A stretch of DNA of 64,000 bases, from positions 124,001 through 188,000 of the forward strand of contig JAFAFU010000073.1 in NCBI GenBank assembly GCA_023423335.1, in the 5' to 3' direction. Below the pieces are notes generated by a model that was not told the origin of the DNA, ran no database searches, and saw only the letters and a list, made by a program, of their open reading frames with translations. Below are positions 6,838-15,779 of the stretch, one piece after another (position 1 is the first letter of the stretch; every line of letters starts with the position of its first letter). Origin of the DNA: Bacillota bacterium (lineage in GTDB: Bacteria; Bacillota; Clostridia; Lachnospirales; Lachnospiraceae). The position numbers were made by a program, and so were the translations under genes.

Positions 6838-9144
6838 ATGGCTAAATTTGCAGATAAGTATTTTACGACAGATCCATGGAACATTATTGAGGAAGGTTTT
6901 AACCCTGCATATTCTTTCGTATCGGAATCCATATTTTCATTGGCAAATGAATATATGGGGGTAAGGGGGTACTTTGAGGAAGGCTATAGGGGGCAAAGCC
7001 TGATCGGAAGCTATTTTAACGGGATTTATGAGACACAGAAGCTGACGGGCTCCGGCTATAAGGGAATGGTGGATCAGACGGAATTTATTGTGAATTCCGT
7101 TGACTGGTTATTTCTCAGGATTGAAGCGGACACAGAAAAGCTGGATCTGGCAGTATCGGAATTCAAGGATTTTAAAAGAGTATTGGATTTGCGAACCGGA
7201 ATTCTGAACCGATCCTTCCTGTGGATATTACAGAACGGAAAAGAAATTAAAGTAGAATTTGAACGATTTTTATCAATGAAGGATGCCCATATGGCAGGCC
7301 AGAGACTTTTGCTGACTCCGCTTAACTTCTCCGGTGAGGTTAAGGTTACGGCAGGTCTGGATTTCTCTCGACCGCATCAGATGGTTGGCAGGAACATGTG
7401 GGAATGTAAGGAAATAAAAACAGGAGAGAAATGGTGCAGTATTCTTGCGGATACACGAAACACCGGGTTGTCGGTTTATTCCTTCTGCCGTTTTGAAGGT
7501 AACGCTGTGAAGGAAGAGAATCAATTTGATGAGATGAAAAGCCTGAAGCAATTCACCTTATCCTTAAAGCAATCGGAAGCCTCTGGCCTGACCAGGATTG
7601 TGACGAATGTGACGAATAAGGACTTGTCACCGGAAGGTTGTAACCAGTTTAACGTTAAATGCGGTAGGGTGAAACAAAGCTCCCTCAGAACCGACTATGA
7701 TTCCCTCAAGAAGGAAAGCAAAAAATGGTGGAAAGAGATGTGGAAAAATTCGGATATCTGTATTGATGGGGATGAGCGGAACCAGCAGGGTATCCGGTAC
7801 TGCATCTTCCAGATGCATCAGACCTGCCACGGAGCGGATAAGGGTACCATAATCGGCGCAAAGGGATTAACCGGCGAGGTATACAGTGGCAATACCTTCT
7901 GGGACACAGAGACTTACTGCCTTCCCTTCTATCTGTTCAATAATCCGGAGGCTGCTAAGAATTTGATTCTATATCGCTGCTCCACACGGAAGGAAGCAAT
8001 GGAGCGCGCCAGGGCCCTGGATTGTAAAGGGGCGTTCTACCCGATTGCAACCATCAGCGGACGGGAGTGCTGCAGCCTTTGGCAGCATGCGAACCTGCAG
8101 CTGCAGGCATCAACCGCAGTGGTATACGCTTTATGGCATTATGAGAACGTTACGAAGGATACGCAATTCATATATGATTATGGAGTCCCGGTTTTAATCG
8201 AGGTAAGCAGGATGCTTGCCTCAAGAGGGGATTGGGATGCAGCGCACAAGACCTACGGATACTACGGGGTTATGGGGCCGGATGAATTCCAGATGATGGT
8301 GAATAACAACTGCTATACAAATTATATGGGGAAAACAACGCTTGCGTATACACTTGAGGTTTTGTCCGGATTGGAGCTTAAATCGGCGGCAGCATACCAG
8401 GAGGTATGTAAGGAACACGGACTAGGTAAGGAAGAGCTGCTAGAGTGGAAAAATATCTCTGACCATATGTATATTCCCCATGATGAGAATACGTTGATTT
8501 TTGAACAGCATGACGGATATTTCAAACTACCCCATGTGGATGTGGATGCAATACCTCCGGAGGATTTTCCTCTTTACCATCATTGGACCTATGACAGGAT
8601 ATACCGGAATGACATGATAAAGCAGCCCGATGTTCTGATGTTCATGCTGATGCATAACGGCAGGTTTACCCATGAGCAGCTGTTGAAAAATTATGAATTC
8701 TATGAGCCGAGATGTATTCATGAGAGTTCCCTGTCGCCGTCGGTCCATTCAATTCTGGCAGTGCAGCTCCATAAGCATGAGGAAGGCTATGAATTCTTCG
8801 GCTTTGCCACAAGGATGGATCTGGATAACTATAACCGGAATACTTCCGAGGGATTACATACTACCTCCATCGCCGCAGCCTGGATGAATATTGTGTATGG
8901 CTTCGGCGGGATGAGGTCGGATCAGGCACTTTTAAGCTTTTCACCGTCCATCCCAAAGGTCTGGAAGGGATATTCCTTTCGGGTTAAATACCGTGAGGAT
9001 GTCATTCAGGTGGAGATCGATAAGGAAAATGCAAACTTTAGCACGAGGAACGGGTCCGAGATAACTATTTCGGTCTACGGCCGGCCGGTCAAATGCTGTG
9101 GGGAGAAAACAAGAGTCATGATCCCAGCGGAATGGAGGGGATAG
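6838..9144 (+). CDS. GH65 family glycoside phosphorylase (first of two)
   Basis: 768 residues, the usual length of GH65 disaccharide phosphorylases. These inverting enzymes use phosphate to cleave an alpha-glucosyl linkage, giving beta-glucose 1-phosphate. The N-terminal half is the beta-sandwich domain, followed by the (alpha/alpha)6 barrel. The motif MGPDEFQMMVNNNCYTN contains the likely general acid, Glu483. Other family motifs are SGNTFWDTETYCLPF and the phosphate-binding region near HTTSIAAAW. Exact substrate (kojibiose, nigerose, trehalose, maltose, glucosyl-rhamnose) cannot be set from sequence by eye; MVNNNCYTN rather than the HERVNNNAYTN form of its neighbour shows the two enzymes have different specificity. 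Coupled to the permease gene in front. Confidence 0.9.
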   Translation: MAKFADKYFTTDPWNIIEEGFNPAYSFVSESIFSLANEYMGVRGYFEEGYRGQSLIGSYFNGIYETQKLTGSGYKGMVDQTEFIVNSVDWLFLRIEADTEKLDLAVSEFKDFKRVLDLRTGILNRSFLWILQNGKEIKVEFERFLSMKDAHMAGQRLLLTPLNFSGEVKVTAGLDFSRPHQMVGRNMWECKEIKTGEKWCSILADTRNTGLSVYSFCRFEGNAVKEENQFDEMKSLKQFTLSLKQSEASGLTRIVTNVTNKDLSPEGCNQFNVKCGRVKQSSLRTDYDSLKKESKKWWKEMWKNSDICIDGDERNQQGIRYCIFQMHQTCHGADKGTIIGAKGLTGEVYSGNTFWDTETYCLPFYLFNNPEAAKNLILYRCSTRKEAMERARALDCKGAFYPIATISGRECCSLWQHANLQLQASTAVVYALWHYENVTKDTQFIYDYGVPVLIEVSRMLASRGDWDAAHKTYGYYGVMGPDEFQMMVNNNCYTNYMGKTTLAYTLEVLSGLELKSAAAYQEVCKEHGLGKEELLEWKNISDHMYIPHDENTLIFEQHDGYFKLPHVDVDAIPPEDFPLYHHWTYDRIYRNDMIKQPDVLMFMLMHNGRFTHEQLLKNYEFYEPRCIHESSLSPSVHSILAVQLHKHEEGYEFFGFATRMDLDNYNRNTSEGLHTTSIAAAWMNIVYGFGGMRSDQALLSFSPSIPKVWKGYSFRVKYREDVIQVEIDKENANFSTRNGSEITISVYGRPVKCCGEKTRVMIPAEWRG

Positions 9145-9238
9145 TGAATTGTTAACAATTCACTTTGCAAATATTGTGTCTGACCAATGTGAAAGCAAAG
9201 CTTTCACATCCCAAATTCGCGGGTATCGTCAGCATGGA
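9143..9238. repeat. Multi-hairpin interspersed repeat, copy 2
   Basis: 96 bases nearly identical to 4925-5020, including the palindrome AGTGAATTGTT-AACAATTCACT and the TGTGAAAGC hairpin. It abuts the GH65 stop codon and fills most of the gap before the second GH65 gene. The extra first hairpin of copy 1 is absent. Confidence 0.85.
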
Positions 9239-9297
9239 GAAATATTGGATAGTATGAAAAGAATTTTGGAATATCTGATGGCGGCATGGAGGTCAGA

Positions 9298-11493
9298 ATG
9301 AAGGAATGGCGGATTTCAGAGGAAGGTTATCATCCGGAAAAAATTACGGCGGACGGTAATAAGTTTTTTACCGGAAACGGATATCTTGGAGTCAGGGGAA
9401 CACTGCCGGAATATGATAAGGAAAAATATCCGGCGATTAACCTATCGGGAATTTATGACCAGGTGGGGGATGCGTGGCGTGAGCCGCTCAACGCCCCGAA
9501 TGGGTTGTTTACCCGCCTTATGTATGAAGGACTCGAATACCGGCTACCCGACGTACGTCCCGCCTATCATAAACTGAGCTTAAATTACCGGCACGGAGTA
9601 CTGAGCAGGGAGACCATATGGGATTCCCCCAGGGGAAGCATCCGAATTTGTATGGAACGGTTTGCCAGCATGGACGATAAGCATCTGATCGTTATGGAAT
9701 ATCGAATCCATACGGAAGGGGATGGAACCGTCACTCTTATGACCGGAATCGACGGTGAGGTTTGGGATATCAATGGACCTCACTATGATGAGCTGGAGTT
9801 TCAGGAAATTGACGGCGTGCTGACGGCTGAAGGTATTACCCACGAGAACAGGGATAGCGTATTGGTCTGTGAAGTGTGCCAGGCTGATTTCCCGGTACTT
9901 ATGCAGACAGTCAGGCAGGCGAAAAGACTTCTCAGGAAGATAAGCTTTCCGGCAGAAGCAGGCCATACCTATACCCTTGTGAAATGGGTCAGTGTATATA
10001 CAAGCAGGGATACGGCGGAATATAAAGAAAAAGGTGTGGGACTGGTTAAAAAAGCAGAAGCCGCCGGGTTTATGGCTGCCATGGACCGGCAGATTACAGA
10101 ATGGGAGAAGCTATGGCGCAGGTCAGAGGTACTGATCGAGGGAGATACGGCTGCTATGGAGGCCTTGAATTATTCCATCTACCATCTGCAAAGTATCGCA
10201 CCGAGGCATACCTTAAGCTTATCCATCCCTGCCAGAGGCTTGTCCGGACAGACCTATAAGGGTGCCGTCTTCTGGGATACGGAGATGTTCATGCTGGACC
10301 TGTTCCTGTTTACGGATCCGTCCGTGGCAGAGACCTTGCTTAAATACCGGATAGATACCTTGGAGGGAGCGAAAAGGAAAGCCCGGTATTATGGCTATGA
10401 AGGGGCCTTCTATGCCTGGGAAAGCCAGGAGGGCGGTTATGATGCCTGCTCGGATTATAATGTTACCGATGTTTTTACCGGAAGACCGCTGAGAACCTAT
10501 TTTAAGGAAAAACAGATCCATATCTCCTCGGCGGTTGTATACGGTATCATGAAATATACGGATTTTACCGGAAGTATGGACCTTCTGAATGAGGGAGGAG
10601 CGGAAGTAATTCTCGAATGCGCCCGGTTTTACTATGGGCTGCTGTTAAGGAGGACCCGGCTGGAACGTTATGAGCTTCATGATGTGATCGGCCCGGATGA
10701 ATATCATGAGCGTGTGAACAATAATGCATATACGAACCGAATGGCAAAGTTCACCTTTGAAAGTGCAATCCGTGTGATCCGGCTGATTCGGGAAAATCGG
10801 ATCAGCCGGAAGGAAAGCCTGGAAGAAAAGTATGATCTGAATATGCTTTCGGAGTGCTGCAAGGAGGCAGCCGACCGACTGTATATTCCGGAGCCGGATA
10901 GTGCAAGCGCAGTGCTTGAACAGTTTGACGGGTATCGTAAGCTTGAGGATGTGACACCCAAGGAGCTGAAAAAGCGGCTCCTTAATGAAAGAGAATACTG
11001 GGGAGGAGCCAATGGCATAGCGGCTCATACCAAGGTGATTAAACAGGCGGACGTGGTAACCATGCTGAATCTATTTTCGGAGGATTACAGCAGGGAAATC
11101 TTACAAAAAAACTGGGAGTACTATGAGCCAAGGACGGAGCACGGCTCCTCACTCAGCGCCTGTATGTATGCCATTCTTGCCTGCAAATGTAATATGCCGG
11201 ATAAAGCATATCCATTCTTCCTTAAGTCCGCATCCGCAGATTTGGATGGAGAAGGAAAGGAGTGGGCCGGTTTTGTTTATATCGGCGGGACCCATCCGGC
11301 CTCCGCCGGCGGAGCATATCGGACAGTCCTGGAAGGGTTCGCAGGCCTGAGGGAAGAGGACGGCCGGTTGACGCTGGAGCCAAGGCTGCCGTCTCATTGG
11401 ACCAGGCTTAAATTCAGGGTGATGTACCGGGGTGACCGGTATCTGGCTGATATAACGAAGGATAAGGCAGTACTCGTGAAGTTGCCTGAATGA
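9298..11493 (+). CDS. GH65 family glycoside phosphorylase (second of two)
   Basis: About 731 residues. Same family as the preceding gene but clearly divergent. Barrel motifs include KGAVFWDTEMFMLDLF and IGPDEYHERVNNNAYTN, with probable general acid Glu468; the DEYHERVNN form is that of classical kojibiose/maltose/trehalose-type members. Likely reaction: disaccharide + phosphate to beta-glucose 1-phosphate + the released sugar, feeding the beta-phosphoglucomutase at 12718. ATG 9298 is preferred because GGAGG lies 6 bases ahead; the in-frame ATG at 9286 overlaps that ribosome site. It ends 30 bases before the convergent LacI-type regulator. Confidence 0.9.
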   Translation: MKEWRISEEGYHPEKITADGNKFFTGNGYLGVRGTLPEYDKEKYPAINLSGIYDQVGDAWREPLNAPNGLFTRLMYEGLEYRLPDVRPAYHKLSLNYRHGVLSRETIWDSPRGSIRICMERFASMDDKHLIVMEYRIHTEGDGTVTLMTGIDGEVWDINGPHYDELEFQEIDGVLTAEGITHENRDSVLVCEVCQADFPVLMQTVRQAKRLLRKISFPAEAGHTYTLVKWVSVYTSRDTAEYKEKGVGLVKKAEAAGFMAAMDRQITEWEKLWRRSEVLIEGDTAAMEALNYSIYHLQSIAPRHTLSLSIPARGLSGQTYKGAVFWDTEMFMLDLFLFTDPSVAETLLKYRIDTLEGAKRKARYYGYEGAFYAWESQEGGYDACSDYNVTDVFTGRPLRTYFKEKQIHISSAVVYGIMKYTDFTGSMDLLNEGGAEVILECARFYYGLLLRRTRLERYELHDVIGPDEYHERVNNNAYTNRMAKFTFESAIRVIRLIRENRISRKESLEEKYDLNMLSECCKEAADRLYIPEPDSASAVLEQFDGYRKLEDVTPKELKKRLLNEREYWGGANGIAAHTKVIKQADVVTMLNLFSEDYSREILQKNWEYYEPRTEHGSSLSACMYAILACKCNMPDKAYPFFLKSASADLDGEGKEWAGFVYIGGTHPASAGGAYRTVLEGFAGLREEDGRLTLEPRLPSHWTRLKFRVMYRGDRYLADITKDKAVLVKLPE

Positions 11494-11523
11494 TTCGTAT
11501 TACCGGACGAAAGTATATTCCTA

Positions 11524-12543
11524 TCACCTCAAGCTTTTAACGCTATTTCTTACCACCAGGCTGACCGGGAGAATCACTTCCCGGTTTTGGATTGGATTAT
11601 TATCCAGAAGATCAATCAGGAAATTAACCGCCAGCTTACCCTTTAACGGTGCATCCTGGTGGATTGTCGTAAGGGTGGGTGAAGTCAGCTGGCAGAAATT
11701 AATATCGTCGAAGCCGATAACGGAGATGTCCCCGGGGACCTGCCGGCCGGACTGTTCTATACCGGCCATAATTCCCGCAGCAAGGATATCCGCGGTAGCG
11801 AAGACGGCTGTAATATCAGTACGGGAGGCCAGTCTCCGTCCAAGGGCAATCGTCGTCTCAGTATCAAGCTCCTGCTCATAGACATAATCCTGACGGAAGG
11901 GAATGGAGGCTTCGGACAGGGCATCCAGGTAGCCCTGGAAACGCTCCGAAACTACCCCGCGTTTTTTAATTGTCGGAGAGGCAAAAGCAATGTTTTTATG
12001 TCCCTGATCAATTAAAAAGCGTGTCGCAATGTAACCGCCCTTATAATCCTCCAGGCCTATATTGCACATATTGGAACGGGATACCTCAACATAACTGTCG
12101 ATAAGAACCGTCGGAATTCTCTGTTCGGACAGGACTTTAAAGAATTCATCCTGGAAGACGCCGGTGAAGAACAGGCCGTCTACATTCCAGTTCCGCAGGA
12201 AGGCTAAGAGATCTGCCGTTGTCTCAACCGTACGCAGCATAAGATAATATCCGTTTTCACGCAATTTATTTTCAATGGATCCGATAAAGGCAGAGTGAAA
12301 GGGATCTTCCACAATACTTTCCTTTTTATTTACGGTAAGATGGCTGATCATACCAATCACCTTAGAAGAACTGGAAACCAGAGAACGGGCAGACATATTA
12401 GGAACGTAACCCAATCGATCGATTGCCTCATTAATTCTTGCAATAGTTTCGGCGGACACGCGTCCGGCCTTGCCGTGGATAACATTTGTTACTGTGGTAC
12501 AGCTTACACCAACAGCATTTGCGATATCTTTTATCGTAGACAT
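11524..12543 (-). CDS. LacI/GalR-family transcriptional regulator
   Basis: About 339 residues. N-terminal helix-turn-helix (STIKDIANAVGVSCTTVTNVI, hinge helix with NMSARSLVSSSS nearby) is followed by a periplasmic-binding-protein-like sensor domain with GFDDINFCQLTSPTLTTIHQD, a standard family signature. Start at 12543 has GGAGGTTATT ahead on the minus strand; an in-frame ATG four codons upstream overlaps this site. It faces the phosphorylase genes and is divergent from pgmB. Probable repressor of the alpha-glucoside locus through the GGTTTAA-type palindromes, including one in its own upstream region. Confidence 0.92.
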   Translation of the reverse strand: MSTIKDIANAVGVSCTTVTNVIHGKAGRVSAETIARINEAIDRLGYVPNMSARSLVSSSSKVIGMISHLTVNKKESIVEDPFHSAFIGSIENKLRENGYYLMLRTVETTADLLAFLRNWNVDGLFFTGVFQDEFFKVLSEQRIPTVLIDSYVEVSRSNMCNIGLEDYKGGYIATRFLIDQGHKNIAFASPTIKKRGVVSERFQGYLDALSEASIPFRQDYVYEQELDTETTIALGRRLASRTDITAVFATADILAAGIMAGIEQSGRQVPGDISVIGFDDINFCQLTSPTLTTIHQDAPLKGKLAVNFLIDLLDNNPIQNREVILPVSLVVRNSVKSLR

Positions 12544-12625
12544 AATAACCTCCATACTGCAGCAGGCAGCTCACTCTCGTGATTTTGCCGGTTGAAAAAT
12601 ACTTTCTTTATCAACCTATTTTATA

Positions 12626-12641
12626 GGTTTAAGGTTAAACC
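12626..12641. promoter_or_regulatory. Putative LacI-family operator 3 (regulator/pgmB intergenic)
   Basis: GGTTTAAGGTTAAACC, perfect 7-bp arms around a GG centre. It is preceded by a second inverted repeat AACCTAT-TTT-ATAGGTT at 12613-12629. It lies between the divergent lacI-type gene and pgmB and could control both. Confidence 0.65.
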
Positions 12642-12717
12642 ATTATTACATAGTCTACCATAAAAGAAAAAAATTGTACAGAAAAACAACCCATGCCGGA
12701 AAAGGAGTGACATAGGA

Positions 12718-13368
12718 ATGATAAAAGGAGTCATATTTGATCTGGACGGAGTTCTGGTATCAACGGATGAGCTGCATTTTAAGGCCTGGCACCGTTTGGC
12801 TCAGGAGCTGGGAATTATGGACTTCACCAGGGAGGATAACCGGCGGCAGAAGGGGATAAGCCGGATGGCATCCCTGGAGGTGGTTCTTAAGAAGAGTCAT
12901 AAGACCTATACGGAAAGCGAAAAACTGATACTGGCGGAAAGAAAAAACAATTATTATATTGAGTTTTTACAGGAGCTCACCCCGGAAGCGGTCCTGACGG
13001 ATGTCATTGCGACGCTCAAGATGCTAAGACGCTTAAAGGTACTGGTCGGAGTCGGCTCCGTCAGTAAAAACGCACCTTTGATTTTAGAGAAAACCGGTCT
13101 TGCAAAATATATAGACCAGGTAAGCTGCGGGCTGGATATCACAAATTCCAAGCCCGATCCGGAGGTATTTCTGGTAGCGGCCGGGAAGCTGAACTTAAAA
13201 AATGAAGAATGCCTGGTCGTTGAAGACTCGGCCGCGGGTATCCTGGCTGCCAAAGCAGCTCACATGAAATCCTTATCCGTAGGGCCGGAATACTTGCTAT
13301 TGGGAGCGGATTACCGGTCCCGGACGCTTCAAAGTGAGACGAACTGGCAGATGATATTACAAAGTTAA
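12718..13368 (+). CDS. pgmB: Beta-phosphoglucomutase
   Basis: 216 residues, HAD superfamily. Converts beta-glucose 1-phosphate to glucose 6-phosphate, the step needed after GH65 phosphorolysis. Motif I is GVIFDLDGVL with the nucleophile Asp8 and acid/base Asp10; motif II is the GVGSVSKN region, motif III/IV KPDPEVFL and VVEDSAAGI. Length is normal for the family. Ribosome site AAAAGGAG upstream. It is divergent from the LacI-type regulator and begins a short operon with the beta-helix glycosidase. Confidence 0.93.
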   Translation: MIKGVIFDLDGVLVSTDELHFKAWHRLAQELGIMDFTREDNRRQKGISRMASLEVVLKKSHKTYTESEKLILAERKNNYYIEFLQELTPEAVLTDVIATLKMLRRLKVLVGVGSVSKNAPLILEKTGLAKYIDQVSCGLDITNSKPDPEVFLVAAGKLNLKNEECLVVEDSAAGILAAKAAHMKSLSVGPEYLLLGADYRSRTLQSETNWQMILQS

Positions 13369-13387
13369 AGAGTTGGGAGGTTATTGT

Positions 13388-14956
13388 ATGGATAAGAAGA
13401 GGCGCATAATAGGCACCGTAGAGTGGCTGATCGCAGTAATATTGCTGATTGTCTTTGGGGGCCTTGCCTGGTACACGAAGGACAGACAGAATGAAGTGAA
13501 ACAGATGATCAGTATGGAGGATTCGAGGCTTGTACTTTATGAAGGTCCGAAATCCTTAAAGGATGCAACTGCAGATGACATAAAATCGGCAGCAGAGGAT
13601 GAAAGGGATTATAGTCTGATGCACAGTACAGATACCGTGATTAAGGTAAATGGTTATGAAAGCTATGTCTATGAAACAAATGTGAACAATAACCGGAACT
13701 GGGCAGTCAACTATCTGCCCACCCAGTCAAGGGCTCCGATTACCTATTTTGATTTTGAAGGTATCGCCAATATTGAAGTCAGCGTTCCGGGTATCGATCT
13801 TCAATCGGTAAAAATAAGTCCCTTAAGCTATGGGATTGAACCTGTAATTGATACGGCTGCCCATACCGTATCCTTTACGGTTACCGTGCCGGATACTTAT
13901 TCCCTTACCTTTAATGATTCGCCGCAGAGAGCAATCCATATCTTCGCAAATTCCCTGGAGGCTGATCCGCCGAAGGAGGGGGATGAGAATGTGGTGTATA
14001 TCGGTCCGGGAGAATGGAACATTGAGAATATTCTGCTGGAGGATGATCAAATTCTTTATCTTGCCGGAGGCGCAGTCGTTCATGGTATCATCCAGGCGAA
14101 TTACGCCAACAATGTAAAGGTTATGGGACGGGGCATTATCGACGGATCAAAGTTCACGGGCTGGCGCGGTCTGACCGCTTATGTACCCCTAAAATTCGAT
14201 AATTGTGACGGAGTAGAAATCCGCGATATCATTGCCCTGAATCCCAATGCATGGGTTTGTTCGGCTAATTCCTCCATGAATGCCGTGATCGACGGAATAA
14301 AGATCATATCCTCAAGACCGAACGGTGATGGTATTACCCTGCAGTCCTGCAGGAACTTTGAAGTCAAAAACTGTTTTGTGAGAAGTTGGGATGACTCCCT
14401 GGTTGTAAAGAATTATTCCGATATAGATTCCGAAAAGATTACCTTTACGAATATGCAGCTTTGGACAGACCTCGCCCAGTCCATGGAGATTGGCTTCGAG
14501 ACGAATAAGGGCAAGAAGGAAAATGCTGTAATCAGCCACATTACCTTTGAAGACATCACGGTGCTGAATAATTTTCATAAGCCGGTAATTTCCATTCATA
14601 ACGCGGATGATGCAACGGTACGTGATATTACCTTTAGGAATATCACGGTGGAAAATGCCCAAATGGGCTCCGGAGATGGAGAGATGATGCCGTATCTGAT
14701 TGATTTCATTGTCACTCAGAACGCAGGCTGGTCATCCACGAAGGAGAGAGGGCAGATCCGGAATGTATTTGTGGACGGAGTCAGGGTATTATCCGGAAGG
14801 TTTAACCCGTCGCGAATCGGAGGCTATGATGAAGGGCATACCGTAGAAGATATCACCATCAAGAACCTTGAAATTCTGGGAAAAAAAATTATCAGCTTTG
14901 ATCAGGGTAAGTTTGAGATTGATAAAATGACCACAAAGAATCTGGTAATTGAATAG
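13388..14956 (+). CDS. Membrane-anchored beta-helix glycoside hydrolase, GH28/GH49-like
   Basis: About 522 residues. An N-terminal membrane anchor (residues ~7-27) leads to a beta-sandwich-like domain and then a right-handed parallel beta-helix. RPNGDGITL and, 21 residues on, SWDDSLVVK give the Asp and Asp-Asp triad of clan GH-N enzymes (polygalacturonases GH28 and dextranase/isopullulanase GH49). The N-terminal sandwich and the alpha-glucan setting favour a GH49-like role, but the GHG and RIK motifs of GH28 are not seen and the substrate is open. ATG 13388 follows GGGAGG; an earlier in-frame TTG at 13373 overlaps it. Likely acts on the outer face, releasing oligosaccharides for the transporter. 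Confidence 0.75.
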   Translation: MDKKRRIIGTVEWLIAVILLIVFGGLAWYTKDRQNEVKQMISMEDSRLVLYEGPKSLKDATADDIKSAAEDERDYSLMHSTDTVIKVNGYESYVYETNVNNNRNWAVNYLPTQSRAPITYFDFEGIANIEVSVPGIDLQSVKISPLSYGIEPVIDTAAHTVSFTVTVPDTYSLTFNDSPQRAIHIFANSLEADPPKEGDENVVYIGPGEWNIENILLEDDQILYLAGGAVVHGIIQANYANNVKVMGRGIIDGSKFTGWRGLTAYVPLKFDNCDGVEIRDIIALNPNAWVCSANSSMNAVIDGIKIISSRPNGDGITLQSCRNFEVKNCFVRSWDDSLVVKNYSDIDSEKITFTNMQLWTDLAQSMEIGFETNKGKKENAVISHITFEDITVLNNFHKPVISIHNADDATVRDITFRNITVENAQMGSGDGEMMPYLIDFIVTQNAGWSSTKERGQIRNVFVDGVRVLSGRFNPSRIGGYDEGHTVEDITIKNLEILGKKIISFDQGKFEIDKMTTKNLVIE

Positions 14957-14972
14957 AGAAAGGAGTGTTCCT

Positions 14973-15596
14973 ATGAAGATATTACGCAGAGTTTTCATAT
15001 TTTTATTTTTGGCAGCAGACATTGCTCTTGGCTTCTATGCTGTGAACAGTATTAAAGAGCCGCCGCAGGAAATCAGAGCCGCTGATGTTACGATAGTAAA
15101 GGCACGGGAACAGACAGCAGCCGAAGAACATCCTGCCTTTATCAAGGAAGATTATGCCCTTATATTACCGGAAGGAACAAATGTTGCTCTGAAGAAAAAG
15201 GCGGAGGCGAATGGATTTACCGATGTATACCGTGCGGAAAGAGCAGTGGACGGCAGCACGGACGGAGCCTCCTACTGGGAAGGATCAAAGGATTATCCCA
15301 ATACCTTGACAGTTGACCTGGAAGCACCGACAAAGATCCATACGGTCCGGATCGCCCTAAATCCCATGCCGATCTGGGGTAAGAGGAACCAGAAGATCAT
15401 GATTAAGATCAGTGATGACGGCACGAACTATACAGAGCTGGTCAGGCTGAAGGAGTATACCTTTGATCCGGATTATGGAAATGAGGTTCAAATCCCCTTT
15501 GACGAGGTGGAGACAAGGTTTGTACAGCTTGAATTTACGGCCAATTCCGGAGCCGGCGGCGGTCAGGCGGCAGAATTTGAGGTATACGGTAAATAG
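14973..15596 (+). CDS. Membrane-anchored discoidin (F5/8 type C)-domain protein
   Basis: About 207 residues. A single N-terminal hydrophobic segment (~residues 6-24), a linker, then a domain starting near NVALKKKAEANG that reads as a discoidin/CBM32-type fold (AVDGSTDGASYWEG, ISDDGTNYTEL, TRFVQLEFTAN). Such domains bind sugars or surfaces. Start ATG 14973 has AGAAAGGAG ahead. It follows the beta-helix glycosidase by 16 bases, so the two anchored proteins probably work together at the cell surface. A strong terminator follows. Confidence 0.8.
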   Translation: MKILRRVFIFLFLAADIALGFYAVNSIKEPPQEIRAADVTIVKAREQTAAEEHPAFIKEDYALILPEGTNVALKKKAEANGFTDVYRAERAVDGSTDGASYWEGSKDYPNTLTVDLEAPTKIHTVRIALNPMPIWGKRNQKIMIKISDDGTNYTELVRLKEYTFDPDYGNEVQIPFDEVETRFVQLEFTANSGAGGGQAAEFEVYGK

Positions 15597-15649
15597 ATTG
15601 CATAATAAACGATATCAGCTTACTTTTCATTTTGTTCCTCTCCTGTATG

Positions 15650-15695
15650 AACAAAAAGGGATGACAATTTTGTCGGATTGTCATCCCTTTTTGTT
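15650..15695. terminator. Strong bidirectional rho-independent terminator
   Basis: 18-bp perfect arms (AACAAAAAGGGATGACAA and its complement) with a 10-base loop, and T-rich sequence on both outer sides. Closes the pgmB operon and also the convergent metallo-beta-lactamase gene. Confidence 0.9.
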
Positions 15696-15779
15696 AAATA
15701 ATTCAATCTGTGATAGGATCATAACAGACCCTATGCAGGGCTGCTGCTCAGGCGGTTCGTTGAATTAATATCCGAATGC

